Under the pieces are notes generated by a model. That model was not told the origin of the DNA. It made no database searches and worked only from the letters and a program-made list of their open reading frames with translations. DNA of 64,000 nucleotides from Stercorarius parasiticus (taxonomy: Eukaryota > Chordata > Aves > Charadriiformes > Stercorariidae). Positions within the stretch are counted from its first letter, which is position 1. Each line of letters begins with the position of its first letter. The DNA is taken from assembly GCA_013396915.1 (NCBI GenBank), contig VWZL01004383.1:577693-641692 (forward strand), read 5' to 3'. Below are positions 38,841 to 51,584 of this stretch, in pieces. Both the position numbers and the translations under genes were made by a program.

Positions 38841-41800
38841 AGAATAAGCAATGCCTTATTCACATGAACAAAAACCCGAAACTTTCTAAGGAGCCAGAAT
38901 TAGGGGCAGAGGGAGCTGTATCAATAGCAAATCCAACAAAATATATCTAAAGGAAAATGCTAGTGAGATGAATGGGGACAGATCTACATCACAGTTCAGA
39001 ACCATAGATCTAAAACAGAATAGCATAAACCCAAAAGAATTTTATATTAAATATTTACTTTTATTAGCAGTTTACTCTCTTCTTTATATGTAAACTAACA
39101 GTAATGATGCTTTGATTCTACAGAATATGTACAAAACCCATTTTATTTCTGACTTAATGTTGACTGTGCACTAGCTGTTAGACTATAAGATCAACAATAT
39201 GTTCTTGTTGATGCATTTTTATTTCATGTTAGCTGTAAATGGGACATCACACACTTATAGTTTTTGAAATCTAAGGAAATATGCCAAGATGAAATATATG
39301 CATGTTAAAACATTCTTATGCCTAAGGATAGTAGACATTTAAGGTAAGAAACTTTTTAAAGAAGAGTCTGACAGGCAGATTTCAGTTTTTCACATCCCAT
39401 CGCTCAAATTCATATCATGTAGAAGCCAAGTTTTGAAGGTGCCTGAGGATAAGGCCACATTGATTTATTTGCCCCTTGCCTCTGATGCCCAGGATGACCA
39501 TGAGTGTAGCATTTGTTTTGAATGCCACCTTGATTTGGCCTTGCTGTTGGACAGCAGGACAGCAGGATTGTCAGTATGTTCCTAAATAAAGTGACACAAG
39601 CTTTGGAAGCGTTATCCAAATCTGTGTTAGGAAAGTGGAACTGCTGGTGCAGAGGGAAGGTGACCAAACACAACATCCTGTGTAAAGCAAGGTAGGAGTG
39701 AATATGCCTATGGCAACAAATTATTTTCTACCTACTTGGCTGCAGTGGAATCTATGCGTTCCTGGATTCTCCCCAGGTTTTTCAGAGAAGCCCACATCCT
39801 GGAGCATATATAATCAACAGCCTGCCCTCTAACAACAGCACCAAAAGAAAGGATCCAATTTTTCAGAAACGTTAGGATACAGGAATGAGAAATTGAGAGG
39901 TTTGGCAGTGGTGATTATGCTTTTGATGCGGCATTCCCTCAAGTGATATCCATGTTTAGCTTAGCTTTTGACCTTTATTCATAAAATTGAAATAAAATAT
40001 TATTCTCTTGGCTTAGTACAAGTACTAAGAATACTTTTCTAACACCACATATTTGTAAGCTAAAATATCAGGCTGTGTCTATTCTATACTTCTATATATG
40101 GTGTACATTTATCTATGATTCTTTAAATAAAAATTATTCGAATCAGAGGTTTACACCTGTAAATAAATAACACGACTATCATAAATATGTAATTACACAT
40201 TTCCACGGAGCAGTGTCATGTTGAGTGGATCTAACCATATAGCTCTTCTAATTCTGTAAATATAATAAACTAAAAGCTTAGAGTTACTCTGTCTGGACAT
40301 GATTAAACATAGCATTTTATTTATTTAGTTTTACTTTTTACACTGAAATTCAAGCCTGCTTCTAAATAATTAGTTGATGTCAGTTCAATAGAGAAAGCCG
40401 AGAAAAGTCCCAAATTAGGAAAAATATACTAACTGAGTGTTTAATCAGTCTGTTGAAAGAATGGCTGGACAACACGTCATGTATTTTTAATCACCCATTC
40501 TCTCTCCTTTCCTTTTTTTTTTTTTAATCATTATTGTCTTATTATTCACTTGAAATTTTAGCTTATCTTGTTGAAGATCTTTTCGTGAACTTGAATTGCA
40601 TTTTGAAGGAACTTAGAGATGGACTGATTTGTCAGAATCATACCAGCCCGCAGTCCTGGATATGCTTTTCTTTGCTCTTATTTTAACCCAAATTACGATT
40701 TACAATTTTCTTGCTAAACGAGAAATCAGAGAACTCTAACAGCTGTAGCTTTCATGTCATATTCTTATAACATCTAATATCAATAGAGAGGAGCAGTGCA
40801 AATATACTAAGTATTTATAACTCTGTGTACAGAGTACAGAACTTGATTAGATTGGATTAGGAATGCATGCTTTCAAACTGATACAGTCCAGCTGCAAGGA
40901 CGGGGAGCACTTCCTGGCCTCTACCATGATTCTTGCTGTCTGCAGCTGAAAGTTTGGCCTTCTACTGCTCTGCTGTATCATAATCCATGCTGGAACTTCA
41001 CTTTTTGTTGTAGGCATGCTTCACTTTCTTTAGCAACATTCTGTAAGACAGTCTTTGGTAAAGACTTCTTTTTAAAGCCAAATCAGACAATCCAATTTGC
41101 TTCTTCTAGCCTTAACTTCTCAACATGCTCTAAAATATTTCGTATAATGCAGAAGCTTTAGGGGTTTTTTTTGTAGAATGTAGAATGTACATCATTCTAC
41201 AATCCTCTTTAGGGATCATTTTAAGCAATTCTGTTGTACTGCAAGGTTTATTGAACTGTTCTGCCCAGGATCTACCATATTCCTTAAGTTAGTTTACATA
41301 TTTGCCACCTTCCAATTTTCAAATATAAATTATAATGAGACATTATATCATTTTGTGACCTGTTAATCAATTTCATTGTTTCGTTTATTTAGAAAGCTTG
41401 AATGTATACTGTTGGGTCCTGGTGCTGTCCCCCTCTCTGTCTTTCTGAAATGTCATCATAACACCTTCTCTTGGAATAAAGAGGCAATACATTCCTTATG
41501 CATCTCTGGAATTATCATTACTTCTCTTTCACTCAGTGGTAAACCAACAGGTATTGGAATATATGGTGAAGAGACTTGCTCCTAGAAGATGCAATTAATC
41601 ACCAAATTAATTATCAATCATTTACAGTATACATTTGTTTTAAAATGAGGTGATAATTTTGTGGATCGCATTTGAGAAAAATAACAGCAGTTATTTAACA
41701 AGGGTGGGCACTGTCATGAAGAACAAAATGGTCTTCTATGTGGGCAGGAAATGAACCAGATTTAAAAAAAAATGTTAGAATTCTTGGTGATTCATATTCT

Positions 41801-43071
41801 TCTTTATAACAAGAAATAAATTAATAGAAGATAGTATAATATGATTAACAAAGAAATAAAAATGAAAACCTTGATAAATATTCCTACCCTTTTTTGCTTT
41901 AACACAAGCTTGTTATGACTATTTGTACTTTTTTTGCTTCTCTGTAAACTTGTTATGATCTAAAACATACCCTTTCCATAATCCTGAACACATAGTTGCA
42001 AAATGCTATGTCAGCCTCTGAAGATCATCACTTTGAGACAGCAATTTTTCATTTACAAATCTGTACCAAATAATGGAGGCACAAATATGGTTTTTTTATT
42101 TATTGTTGTTTTCCAAGTGAGCTCAATGTTTTGATATTTAGTCCAGGGGTCACACTGATACTCATAGACAACTCAAAGCCTTTTGTTAATTTGGCATGTT
42201 GCAGGAGTCTCTAGAGTAAATTACAACTGTATGTCCTGTCTGACCACTTGCATTTATAATTATTGTTTGAGGTTTTAGTGTATTTTTGTTTCAGTGGTTG
42301 TCTATTGTCATGTAAAGCATACAGTTAAGTAGTTTTATGGACTCTTATTTCTCATATAAAAATATAGATGTAGTGTCCCATGCCAATCAAAAATAGTAAA
42401 CCATTTTTTACTTTCTAAAATCCAAAATTGCATACATGACTTATAGAATACATTTTAAATATGCACCACTTGTCATGTATCCATATGACATTTTCTATTA
42501 AAGATGTCACTTCCATTATTTTTTATTTTAACTGAGTGGTGATCTTCAGTTCAAGTACCCTGTCTCTGATTATAATGGATGATCTTACTTTAAATGAAAA
42601 TTTGCTTCTGTCATACAGAAATCTGCTATTATTACATTCTATTGAAATAATTTATTAACATCAAGAATATTAAATTAACACATAGTGGGTATGGAAAACC
42701 TGGGATTTTTTAATTCTAGTTTAAGCTCTTTCTTCAGTTATTCAGAAGTGTCGTTAGCTATGCTGGAAAACAGTTAGCTGCTCAAACCTTCCAGAGAAAA
42801 AAGAAAGTATTTTATATGTATGTGAACGTTTCACTAAGGTTTCTTTCAGATTTATTTTGGATTGCTATTGACTTCTTAGAAATGAAAATTAGATATTGCA
42901 AATTATTAACAAACCTAGCACTCCCCAGACACTAAAACTAACTAAAAGTCAGCAAAGAATTAAAATACCATAGTTCTGTAAACAATTTTCTATTCATTAT
43001 GTTACAAACCATACTGTACAAATTCTTTGTTTTCATATTATGGTTCTCCTAGTGGAAGTAAATACTGCTTA
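38841..43071. other. Unique AT-rich non-coding DNA
   Basis: No gene was supported. A T13 run is at 40,513-40,525 and a perfect 10-bp inverted repeat at 41,171-41,202. Confidence 0.55.
41171..41202. repeat. Inverted repeat, 10-bp perfect stem with 12-nt loop
   Basis: The arms ttgtagaatg (41,171-41,180) and cattctacaa (41,193-41,202) are exact reverse complements. The loop begins with a further copy of tagaatg, so the structure may have grown by duplication of that motif. Confidence 0.8.
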
Positions 43072-43668
43072 AGTCCAGCCTCCCACTCAGTCTCCTCCTC
43101 AGATGTATTGGCAGGCTGCTATCAGGTCTCTCTGAAGCCACCTCTTCTCCTGCTGAGCAAGCCCGATTCCCTCAGCCCTTCCTCACAGGGCAAGTGCTCC
43201 AGACCCCGATCTTGGTTGGAGTTTACCAATGTTTTTCCTGTAAACTGTACCCAGGCTTTCTTGTAAAGTGAGACCCAAACTGCACACAGTACCTAGTGTG
43301 GGCTAAGAAATGCCATGTATAGGGGGATAATAACTTTTCCCAACCTACTGGCTCTGCTTCAGCAAATACAGCCTTGGATGTTGATGACCTTCTCTGCTGC
43401 CAAGAAACACTGTTAGCTCATGTTCCCATCACTGCCTTCTTGAGGGCACCAAGGTCTTTGCCACAGAGCTTCTCCCCAGCTAGTCAGTCCCTTGCCTGCA
43501 TTGTTTCAAGGGGCTCTTCCTTTCCAGGTGCAGGACTCTGCATTTGGCCTTGTTAAATTTCATAAAGTTCCTGTCAGCCCATTCCTCCAGTCTCTGAACA
43601 GCAGCCCTGCCCTGGTCCCCCTCCAAGTTTGATGTCACTTGCAAACTTAATGAGTGTAACCTGATGAC
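43072..43668 (-). mobile_element. CR1 LINE fragment, older subfamily
   Basis: The minus strand carries part of ORF2 and adjoining sequence of a diverged CR1. On the plus strand the diagnostic stretches appear in CR1 order. First is a tgctatcaggtctctctg block, then tcagcccttcctcacagggc and aagtgctccagaccccgatc. Further on come ccaggtgcaggactctgcat, ttggccttgttaaatttcat and a gatgtcacttgcaaacttaa block. GC content rises sharply compared with the flanks, as expected for a LINE fragment. Neither LINE end is present. Open frames on the plus strand (for example 43,027-43,266) are antisense artefacts. Confidence 0.8.
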
Positions 43669-45381
43669 ACTCCAAATTAAAATTTAATCAAAAAAGGATG
43701 TTTCATTCCTCTTTTAAGTAGTGTGGTTATTTTATATGTGACTAAACCATATTACGGAGTAGGGATGCATTAGCCCACACTAAGGATGTTCCATAAGCTG
43801 TGGTCCCAGATGTTATATGTTCTTTTGTTCATGTTGCTTCTTCAAATGATGTTATGGGACTACAGAAGCTACAAATGTAATTTGGTTTTGTGGCATTTCC
43901 ACACAGAAGTGGAGCCATTGGTTGTTAAACTAAACTCTTCTAGAAAAGTTTTCTACTGATTAAAAACAACCAAGTAAAAAGAAGTTATTGATACTTTTAT
44001 TTAAGAACTAAGGCTTTCAGCATAATCCATCCACTCCAGAAGAACTGCTAACAAATCTTTTCCAGAACGAATGGTCATGGGAGCCTATAAAGAACTTTGG
44101 CATTCTACTTTTTCAAAGAAATACTATTTTGTACTTCTTTCCAAATATCTTCAGAACAGTAGACTTGAAAAAGTGGGAAGACTGAATATAACAAATTTCA
44201 GGTCACTAATTAGAGTTAATTTCTGTGCTGTCCCTGCTGAATTGTGCAAAGAAAAGGAGTGTGACCTTAAATATCATTTGTATCAATGCAAATTAGAAGC
44301 AACTCCACAGAAATCTAGCTATGACAATATTCAGAAAGCAAGTGTTCATGAATCTAATTCGTCACAGATATAAATTATTGTAACTAAGCACTGTACCTAA
44401 TAATGTTCAGCAATAATAACAGAAAATCTCTTTGTAATTATTAAAATGTATAAATATTTTAGATGTAGCAAACCTAAGAAATATTCATGTTAATTTCAAA
44501 GGAGTGAAAGAAATGTAATAAGTGATTGCAAAGTAAAATCATACCAAATGACAAATTGGCAGATCGCAGTATCAAGTTATACAACACAGGAGGAAAAATA
44601 TCTCATTATGCAGCCACTGTTATACCAAAAATACTTCTTCTCTCTGAATATATCTACATGTAAAATCATTATCTACACAGTTACCTGCAGAAATAAGAAC
44701 TTGAGAAACGTAAAACCACTATAAATAGATTTTTCCTTCAGCAGTCAATTTGAAAATTCCAGGAGTACTGAACTGAGTTTAAATAATAATCTAATGAAAC
44801 ATCTCCATTTTTTTTAAAGGAAAAAAAATAGCTTTTTCTGTAGGCAAGCTTTGGTATCATAGTCAATCTGTTAAATTAATCTTCAGTTTTTAGCAGGGGC
44901 GAGAGGAGAGAGAAACTGGTAAAATTACTCTCTCTTAAAAAAAAAAAAATTAAAAAAAGGAACTTTCCATTGCTCTGCAAAAATTAGGAAAAAAGAGCAT
45001 CTGTACTCACTATATTATATATTTTTCATTTTCTTCTCTTAACCTGGGTTCATTTTTTATCTTGAATAAAAGAAAACATAACAATTAGTGTAGAACATCT
45101 GCTCTCAGGAATTAGGAAAGATACCAGATGGAGAAATCTTGAATCCTTAAAAGATTTTTGAATGAGACACCGAATAGGATCAAAAAGAAACTTTAAATTC
45201 AGAGTCATCCTCATTCTTTCGCAGTTACTAATACCCTCTTCAGCTCACAGGTTTGTATTACCCTAACCAATCTTCCAGTGTCTCCCATTTTCTCATCAAC
45301 AAAAAACCAAAAATATTCTTTTCTTCCTTTTTTTAACAAACTTTATAGCTGAAACCAATCCAATGTCACAATAAAGTCCCA

Positions 45382-45398
45382 GTTGGGCAGAGCCCAAC
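45382..45398. repeat. Small perfect hairpin, 7-bp stem, 3-nt loop
   Basis: gttgggc and gcccaac flank the loop aga. GC-rich compared with its surroundings, but too short to infer a function, and no T-run follows. Confidence 0.7.
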
Positions 45399-47284
45399 AC
45401 CCCAGTTGGAGTATTTTCAAAGTATCCTTTCATTGTGTTTTTTGTTTCCGTAATGCCTAGACCATAACTTCATTTTAACTTTCAGAAAAGTATGTGTGAT
45501 TGATTACAAAATATTTATTTCTCTGGTACATGTTCAGCTTCATCCTAAATCAGGATCTGCTGACACTTCATGTATAATGCCATATCTACAAACCAGCAGA
45601 TAGTTTTGAGCTTGAGTAATGTGGATTTTTTTGTCTTTTGACTGCTGATTGAAGTCCTTTTCTGTTGAGAAGTCTGTTTCTTAAATACACATCAGGGAAA
45701 AAGAAGTCTCCTTAGAACCTCACTAGTGACATTGTAAAGTCATGTAGAGAAGCTGAATATCTTATGAGAGGTTGTAGATGACAATAAAAAAGCATGTAAT
45801 TCTATGACTTTTAATGATGATTAATAATAAATCCTAGAGGCCGGCATGCCACACATGAGTTTCAGGTGAACAGCATGATATGGATTAATATCAATAACAA
45901 TAAAATTACATTGATCAGAATTTTTCAGCTACTGTAATAATAATCTTATGCTCCTCTTCTCTCTCATTCTTTTTACTTTCCGTATTAAAAATTTTGTATT
46001 TGAAATGTACAGTGCTAGACAATTCTCTAAAATGAGAGGTGAAAGTTCTGTTACTAACAGAAATAGTTTCATTCCAAGTTTAATGGAACATCAGATTAAG
46101 CAGAGATGAATCAAAGATGGGGATAAGGTATGACAGCATTGTTTTACCTTAAATTGGGGTGGCGAGCAAAATGGATCTTTAATTATGTGTGTTCCATTCT
46201 TAATCTTTTACACACAGCTCATTTGTGCCTATTTCCACACATAACTCCTTGAAGGAAAAAACAGGTTGAATACTGAGTTTTGTTGCTCTTGGTGGGAAAA
46301 GATCTCTTAGAATTTTGAATACAAAAGGAAATGTCAGCTAATTCCACCTAAACCAAATTGACTCTTTTGCATCAGCCTGTGGAAAATAGAGGAAAACTCC
46401 CTAAGGTTGGACTTTGTTGCAGTGTTGCGGTCAGTACATATCGTATATTATTCCCGAAGCTTGTTTGCTACAGATTACTGATTTATGGCAATTTTTTTTT
46501 TGCATTGATAATGAACTATATTAGAAGAAAGGTATGAATTGAGAAAAGTTCTGCAAAGTTCCTCCCATAATCTTTACCACAGGAATTCTCTTGAGAAAAG
46601 GAAAATAAATAAATCATCCAGAAAGTAAACACTGGGTAATGTACAATAACAAATGACAGCATAATTTGGCAAGTACATAAAGGGCCAAAATTGATTCCTC
46701 CACTGTCTGAATTTGACAATGAATGCAGTCATGCTGTATTTTTCACAACAGAGATAACGTAGTCGGGATAGCTCCTATGTCAACCACTTTGCATTATGAG
46801 GATAGCATTCACCATTGCAACTAGGGAAACGAAGGGAAATTTTCTTTGTTTATGCAACTCTGAACTAGCTCAATAGCCCCTTTAATCACATTTCAAGTTG
46901 AAGTCTACATTCTTTACTGCAATGCAGTGTAGAGACAGATACCACTGTCACTGAAAATGTGCCAGCTTGAGTGTTGGAGCAGTTTAGTTGCTGTACACTC
47001 CACAGCAGTTAATTGACCCTTCTGAAAAGCAAAAAGTGGCTCATCCAAAGCTTCACCCCACTGCAGTTATGCTGTTCCTGGCACTTAAAGCCAGTCATTC
47101 AGTACCAATTCAGAAATTCCTCCTCTGGATCACTGCATTCAGCAGAGACACACTCTGCCCAGATTTACACTGGTTTTGGGGCTTCCTGAAAATCCAGTCT
47201 CTGATATTTCCCAATATGTTCATTAATAGAAGAATATGTAAGATTGAGACATAATCTGCCTTGTGTACTCCACACAAAATATTT

Positions 47285-47294
47285 GGGGGGGGGG
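47285..47294. repeat. G10 homopolymer
   Basis: Ten consecutive G in otherwise AT-rich DNA. Such runs are prone to sequencing length errors. Confidence 0.9.
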
Positions 47295-50200
47295 AAAGAA
47301 TTATCACTCAGGACCTTTTCCCCTTTCATGAAGTGCAGATGCATAATTGATCTGCTATATATATATTACCCCTTAATATCAAACAAACTTACCTAAGCAA
47401 GCGATATTTTATCATCTCCCAATGGTACGAAGATTGCTTGGAGTATCATCATTACTTTTCCTATCCTGTTTCCACATCAGAACACATTCACTTAAAAGTT
47501 CAATAGATAAGATCCTGAATTCTATTCATTTTATCAAAAAGAGGCTTCAGTGTTAGATGAGAAACAATAGATGTTACGTGGTTTAATTTCACTAGTTATA
47601 AAGATATTAAAAACAGAGAAGCATTTATTAAGCACATCATCAATACAGGCATTTCCTGGCTGCAGTCCAGTTCAGCAGGCCTTGGTTGTCTCAACAGAAG
47701 ACATATTCAAATTAAAACAGAATTAAGTATTCAAAGCTTTTTATTTTAACACATTATGATGCCTTGTACCATCATAGTCTATTATTTCTTCATTAATATT
47801 ATCCCATTTGTTATTTTGACCTGACAATTAATCTTATCTAGCGGTAGTGATCTAAACTCCTATGTAAAACATATTATACTTGAGTTATTGTGAGAGTTCA
47901 GCCCACTCCTCAGATACATGAGTCACCATTGCCACTTGCCTTTTTTAATCTGCTACTGCATTTGAAGTCATATGCATAAGATATGCAGTGCATTCTGTGT
48001 TTGTATCTTCAAAGCCAAGAGCACGTTCTCGGACCGTAGCAGTATTTCAAAGAGATTATCAAGACCCCATTTACGCAATACTGGACAGGAGTGGAAAATG
48101 TGGGATCTTAAACTCTTTCTCCTTTCTTTCATCTCACTTTCTTCAGTTATTTGCAATAATTGAAAAGAGCATGGTTTTTATTTCAGAAATTATTAAAATC
48201 ATAAGAATGTTTTGGAACATACAAAAACTGGTTTCCTTACTAGTTCACTTTGTAAAGGAGGTGCTGCTGACTCACTCATATCACATATTAAGTTCACATT
48301 AACTGCAAATAGACCATAGTTTATGCTGAGTGTTCAAATGGTGCATCAGGTCCTAGCAGCTGGCACGTAACTATGTGATTTCCTTTTTCTTTGCTTAGGA
48401 CTGCAAGTTGAAGCGAGTGAAGTTACTAAATCATACAAAAAAATGAAAATCATTGTTTTCAAGGAGACACTGAATCATATCTATGGTATTGTACAACGGT
48501 AGAAAAAAAAAAACAAACTCACTCAGCAGCAAGGGGCAGGAATACTATTTTTACCAAGTGATAGATGTTAGTCTCATTGTTAAGTACTTCCTCGGAAGAT
48601 ACTAAAGTGCAATATTGATAAGTGTAAAAAAAAAAAAATAGAATAGAAAATTCATGTGGAAACTCTTTCTTTATTGTCCTATAAAGAAAGCCCTTTTCTA
48701 GGTACATCTTTCATGCTCTAATATGGTTTCATCATGGAGGACTGAACTTTAACATCAGTTTCCCTTCCCTATCAGAATTCCTGGATGATACATTCAGGAA
48801 GGAATAGTCTCAGTCAATTGTAATCCTGGAGGATTCAAGGAGTGGTAGTAGTCAGCTCTAACAGGAGCTGATTTGAATATGACCTCCAATGATTTGAAAT
48901 GAGATTTAATGATTAACTCTACTTCTCTATCTGAGCTAGACAAAAACACTAAAAACTATAGAGGCACTGGTCCCATTTCCAGTTTACTGGCTCAAGTAAC
49001 TGGAAAGGCTTTATAAAGAGCATATTATCCTTCCTGTCCCCTCAGTTAGCTCAGACTTGTTGAAGCATAAACTTGCTCTGAATACAGAGTGGAAATTTTG
49101 GTTATAATATCTTGTTGGATTCACACATTGGTGAAAGTGAAAATATGTTGGTCATCTTCAGTTATTAAGCAGGCCACATTTTGCTATTAATATGTTTAGT
49201 AATAAACATATTTTAAAATTCAGAGGGAAAGCTGGATGAGTTTAAGACATTGTCATAGGATCGTTGTAGCTTGTTGTTAAAAAAACATATAGGCAGAGAG
49301 ATCCCAGACACCTATTCAAAGTAAATGCCGAGGCACACTGTGAAACACTGATGCTAAGAAAATGTTCTACTGCTGGGACTTAATTTCTGCTGTATCAAAT
49401 CATGCATGTAGATTTAATAATTTTCACTAATGGATCTTGGTTCAGTAGAAATAAATTGCTTAATGTAGTAGTGTTAAAATGCAGCGTTTGGTTTGGTTAA
49501 GGGAACAATCTTCTTTTATCATCCAGCCACAGAATAACCTCATAAGAAAGGGTATGTCGTCACTGATCAAAGAATTACTGTTATCAGTAAGTAAAATGCA
49601 GTTTCTCTGTGAATAAAAAACTGGTTTAGATTTCATTTTTGTCCACTTTTAATCTGAACGGCTTTCTTTGTACATGGCTCTTATACTGAAATTTCATTCC
49701 TGCATCAGTGCCTCATAGATTCTGACTGACTTGTAGACCCTTCACACGTGTTGTTGTCCCACGCGTATAAGACTCAGCAAACTCAAAACATCAGCTCTAA
49801 AGCTTTTGGAATTTACAGTTCTTAGTCCTATTTTATTCCATACCTAATTTAAACAAATTTTAAAAATAATTACATACAAATTGCTGCAGAAAATGAAAAA
49901 GTAGAAATGTATATGTAAGCTACGTGTTGAAATATGAAATCAAACCAACCTGGGGCAATCAGGTACTGACAGTTGGTTGGTTGGTTGCTGGATTTTACTC
50001 AATTTAAAAATTGCATAAATCACATTTCAGTGTCTGAGAATATAATACTTCCATTAAAAAAATAAAACATGACAGATGGAACAGAACAAAGGGACATTAA
50101 CTTTTCAAAAGAGTTATTAAATTGTTTACATTTTGTATGTTTTGGAGTAAAACTGGACTCTTTTCTTTTTTTTTTTTGTCTAAACATGTTTTAATCTTGG

Positions 50201-50699
50201 CTTTGATAACAAACACTTCAGTATGTGTTCTCTTCTTATATCCCTCTTCCAACAGAGAGCTATTGAGACAGATCAAGTGAGCACAGAACAGGAGGAAACA
50301 TCTTTATAATATTGACAATTACTTATTGAAAAATCAGGTCCCTGGTTCTGATACAGAAAGAAAGATCATTACTGAAAGGGAAAGGGGAAGGAAAATTTCC
50401 CTGTGAGCAGAAAATCACGAAATAAAAACCGCTAAGCTCCAGCATAAGCTTTGTTCTCAGACTGATCTTTTGCTTGGAATAAGGCTTGATCACTGCTGCT
50501 ACAGCTGAGTCAACCCTTCAAAGACCCCAGTGAACCAACAGAACAATCTTTTCATCCATTCTTCTGGAATGCTGTGGGTACTTGCTTTGGATTTTTTGGA
50601 AGACTGTAGGCAATCAAACTTTCCCGAATGAGGAGGTGACCTGTAGATCTCTATAGCATTTTACACCTGCTAACAGAATGAGAAATTAGAGAACTCTAA

Positions 50700-51584
50700 T
50701 ATGCTTTTCTTACAGATACGAAAGGCGGCTTGTCTGGATCAACAAGGTTGTTCTCTGCCTTCTAAGCAACATCAGACCTTGGTGGAATGACGATGTGGGC
50801 AGAAGCAAAGGAATTCTGCCTTCGTCACTATGCCATCAAGAGCACAAAGATATCATTGTAGCTAGGAAACCAAGACAGTGATTTGGCCTAAAGGACAGGG
50901 AAGAGGCTAGAGAGGAAAAGGCCTAGAGGGCTCCTCATTTCTTCCCCCATTTACATGAATAGTGTCATTATCCCTTTTCCCACTTCTCTTAACGAACCTC
51001 TTTCTTCCTGTGCTTCCCCAGTCTCTCTCTGCTGCAGCTGCAAGTCTTCACACCACCACCCAACTTCTGCACACAACCTAATCACGTTGTAACGACATCA
51101 TCTGTGCTTCAACCATTGCCCTACCCTTCTCCCAAGACAGTAGCTCAGCTCTGTTCTCCAGATCTTAAGGCCCTTTAAAGATACTATGGGGGAAGACTTC
51201 ATGGAAGAAAAGTAGGTTTTCCTCACAGCATTTCTCAGTTCTTCAGAAAGATTGTGAAAAATAATTCATGAAGCCACACAAAGCTTAAGCTACAACTGAA
51301 CATTAATACCTACAACAAATGGAATTATGAAGGTAGTAACAATAACTGGCAGTAACAGTAGCATACAAATATCTTAGATAATCAATGTGATGAACAAGAA
51401 TTATACAAAGTGCCGATAACAACTCAATATTCCATTACAGTATCTGTGCACATAAAAATTCCCCTTATACTTTTTACATGTGAGAAGGGGAATATTCTGT
51501 TTTTCTTCCTTTCTTTTTCTATTTTTTTCTTTGATTCTTTCTTTTATGCTTCCTTTCTTCCTTCCTTTCCTTCTTTCTTTCCAG
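50700..51584. other. Mixed-composition stretch with splice-acceptor-like sites
   Basis: Less AT-rich than its surroundings. Two plus-strand positions look like splice acceptors: gcttttcttacag ending at about 50,715, and a long pyrimidine tract ending ctttctttccag at 51,584. After the first, a frame of 24 codons runs to a stop. No matching donor, domain or poly(A) signal was found, so no exon is called. Such sites arise often by chance. Confidence 0.2.
51500..51582. repeat. Pyrimidine-rich (CTTT/CCTT)n tract
   Basis: About 83 bases almost entirely of C and T on the plus strand, made of mixed CTTT and CCTT units, with a few interrupting A or G. Simple-sequence DNA that may adopt unusual structure. 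Confidence 0.85.

Larger units (their letters stand above)
43669..50699. other. Unique AT-rich non-coding DNA
   Basis: No gene or transposon was recognised. Open frames reach about 104 codons (44,071-44,373 and 47,988-48,302, plus strand) without domains or convincing codon bias. Homopolymers include A13 at 44,937 and A13 at 48,626. G10 lies at 47,285-47,294. A 7-bp hairpin (gttgggc/gcccaac) lies at 45,382-45,398. Confidence 0.55.

Noticed and set aside
44071..44373. 100-codon plus-strand frame
   Set aside because: Composition is that of AT-rich random sequence, with no domain or conserved pattern.
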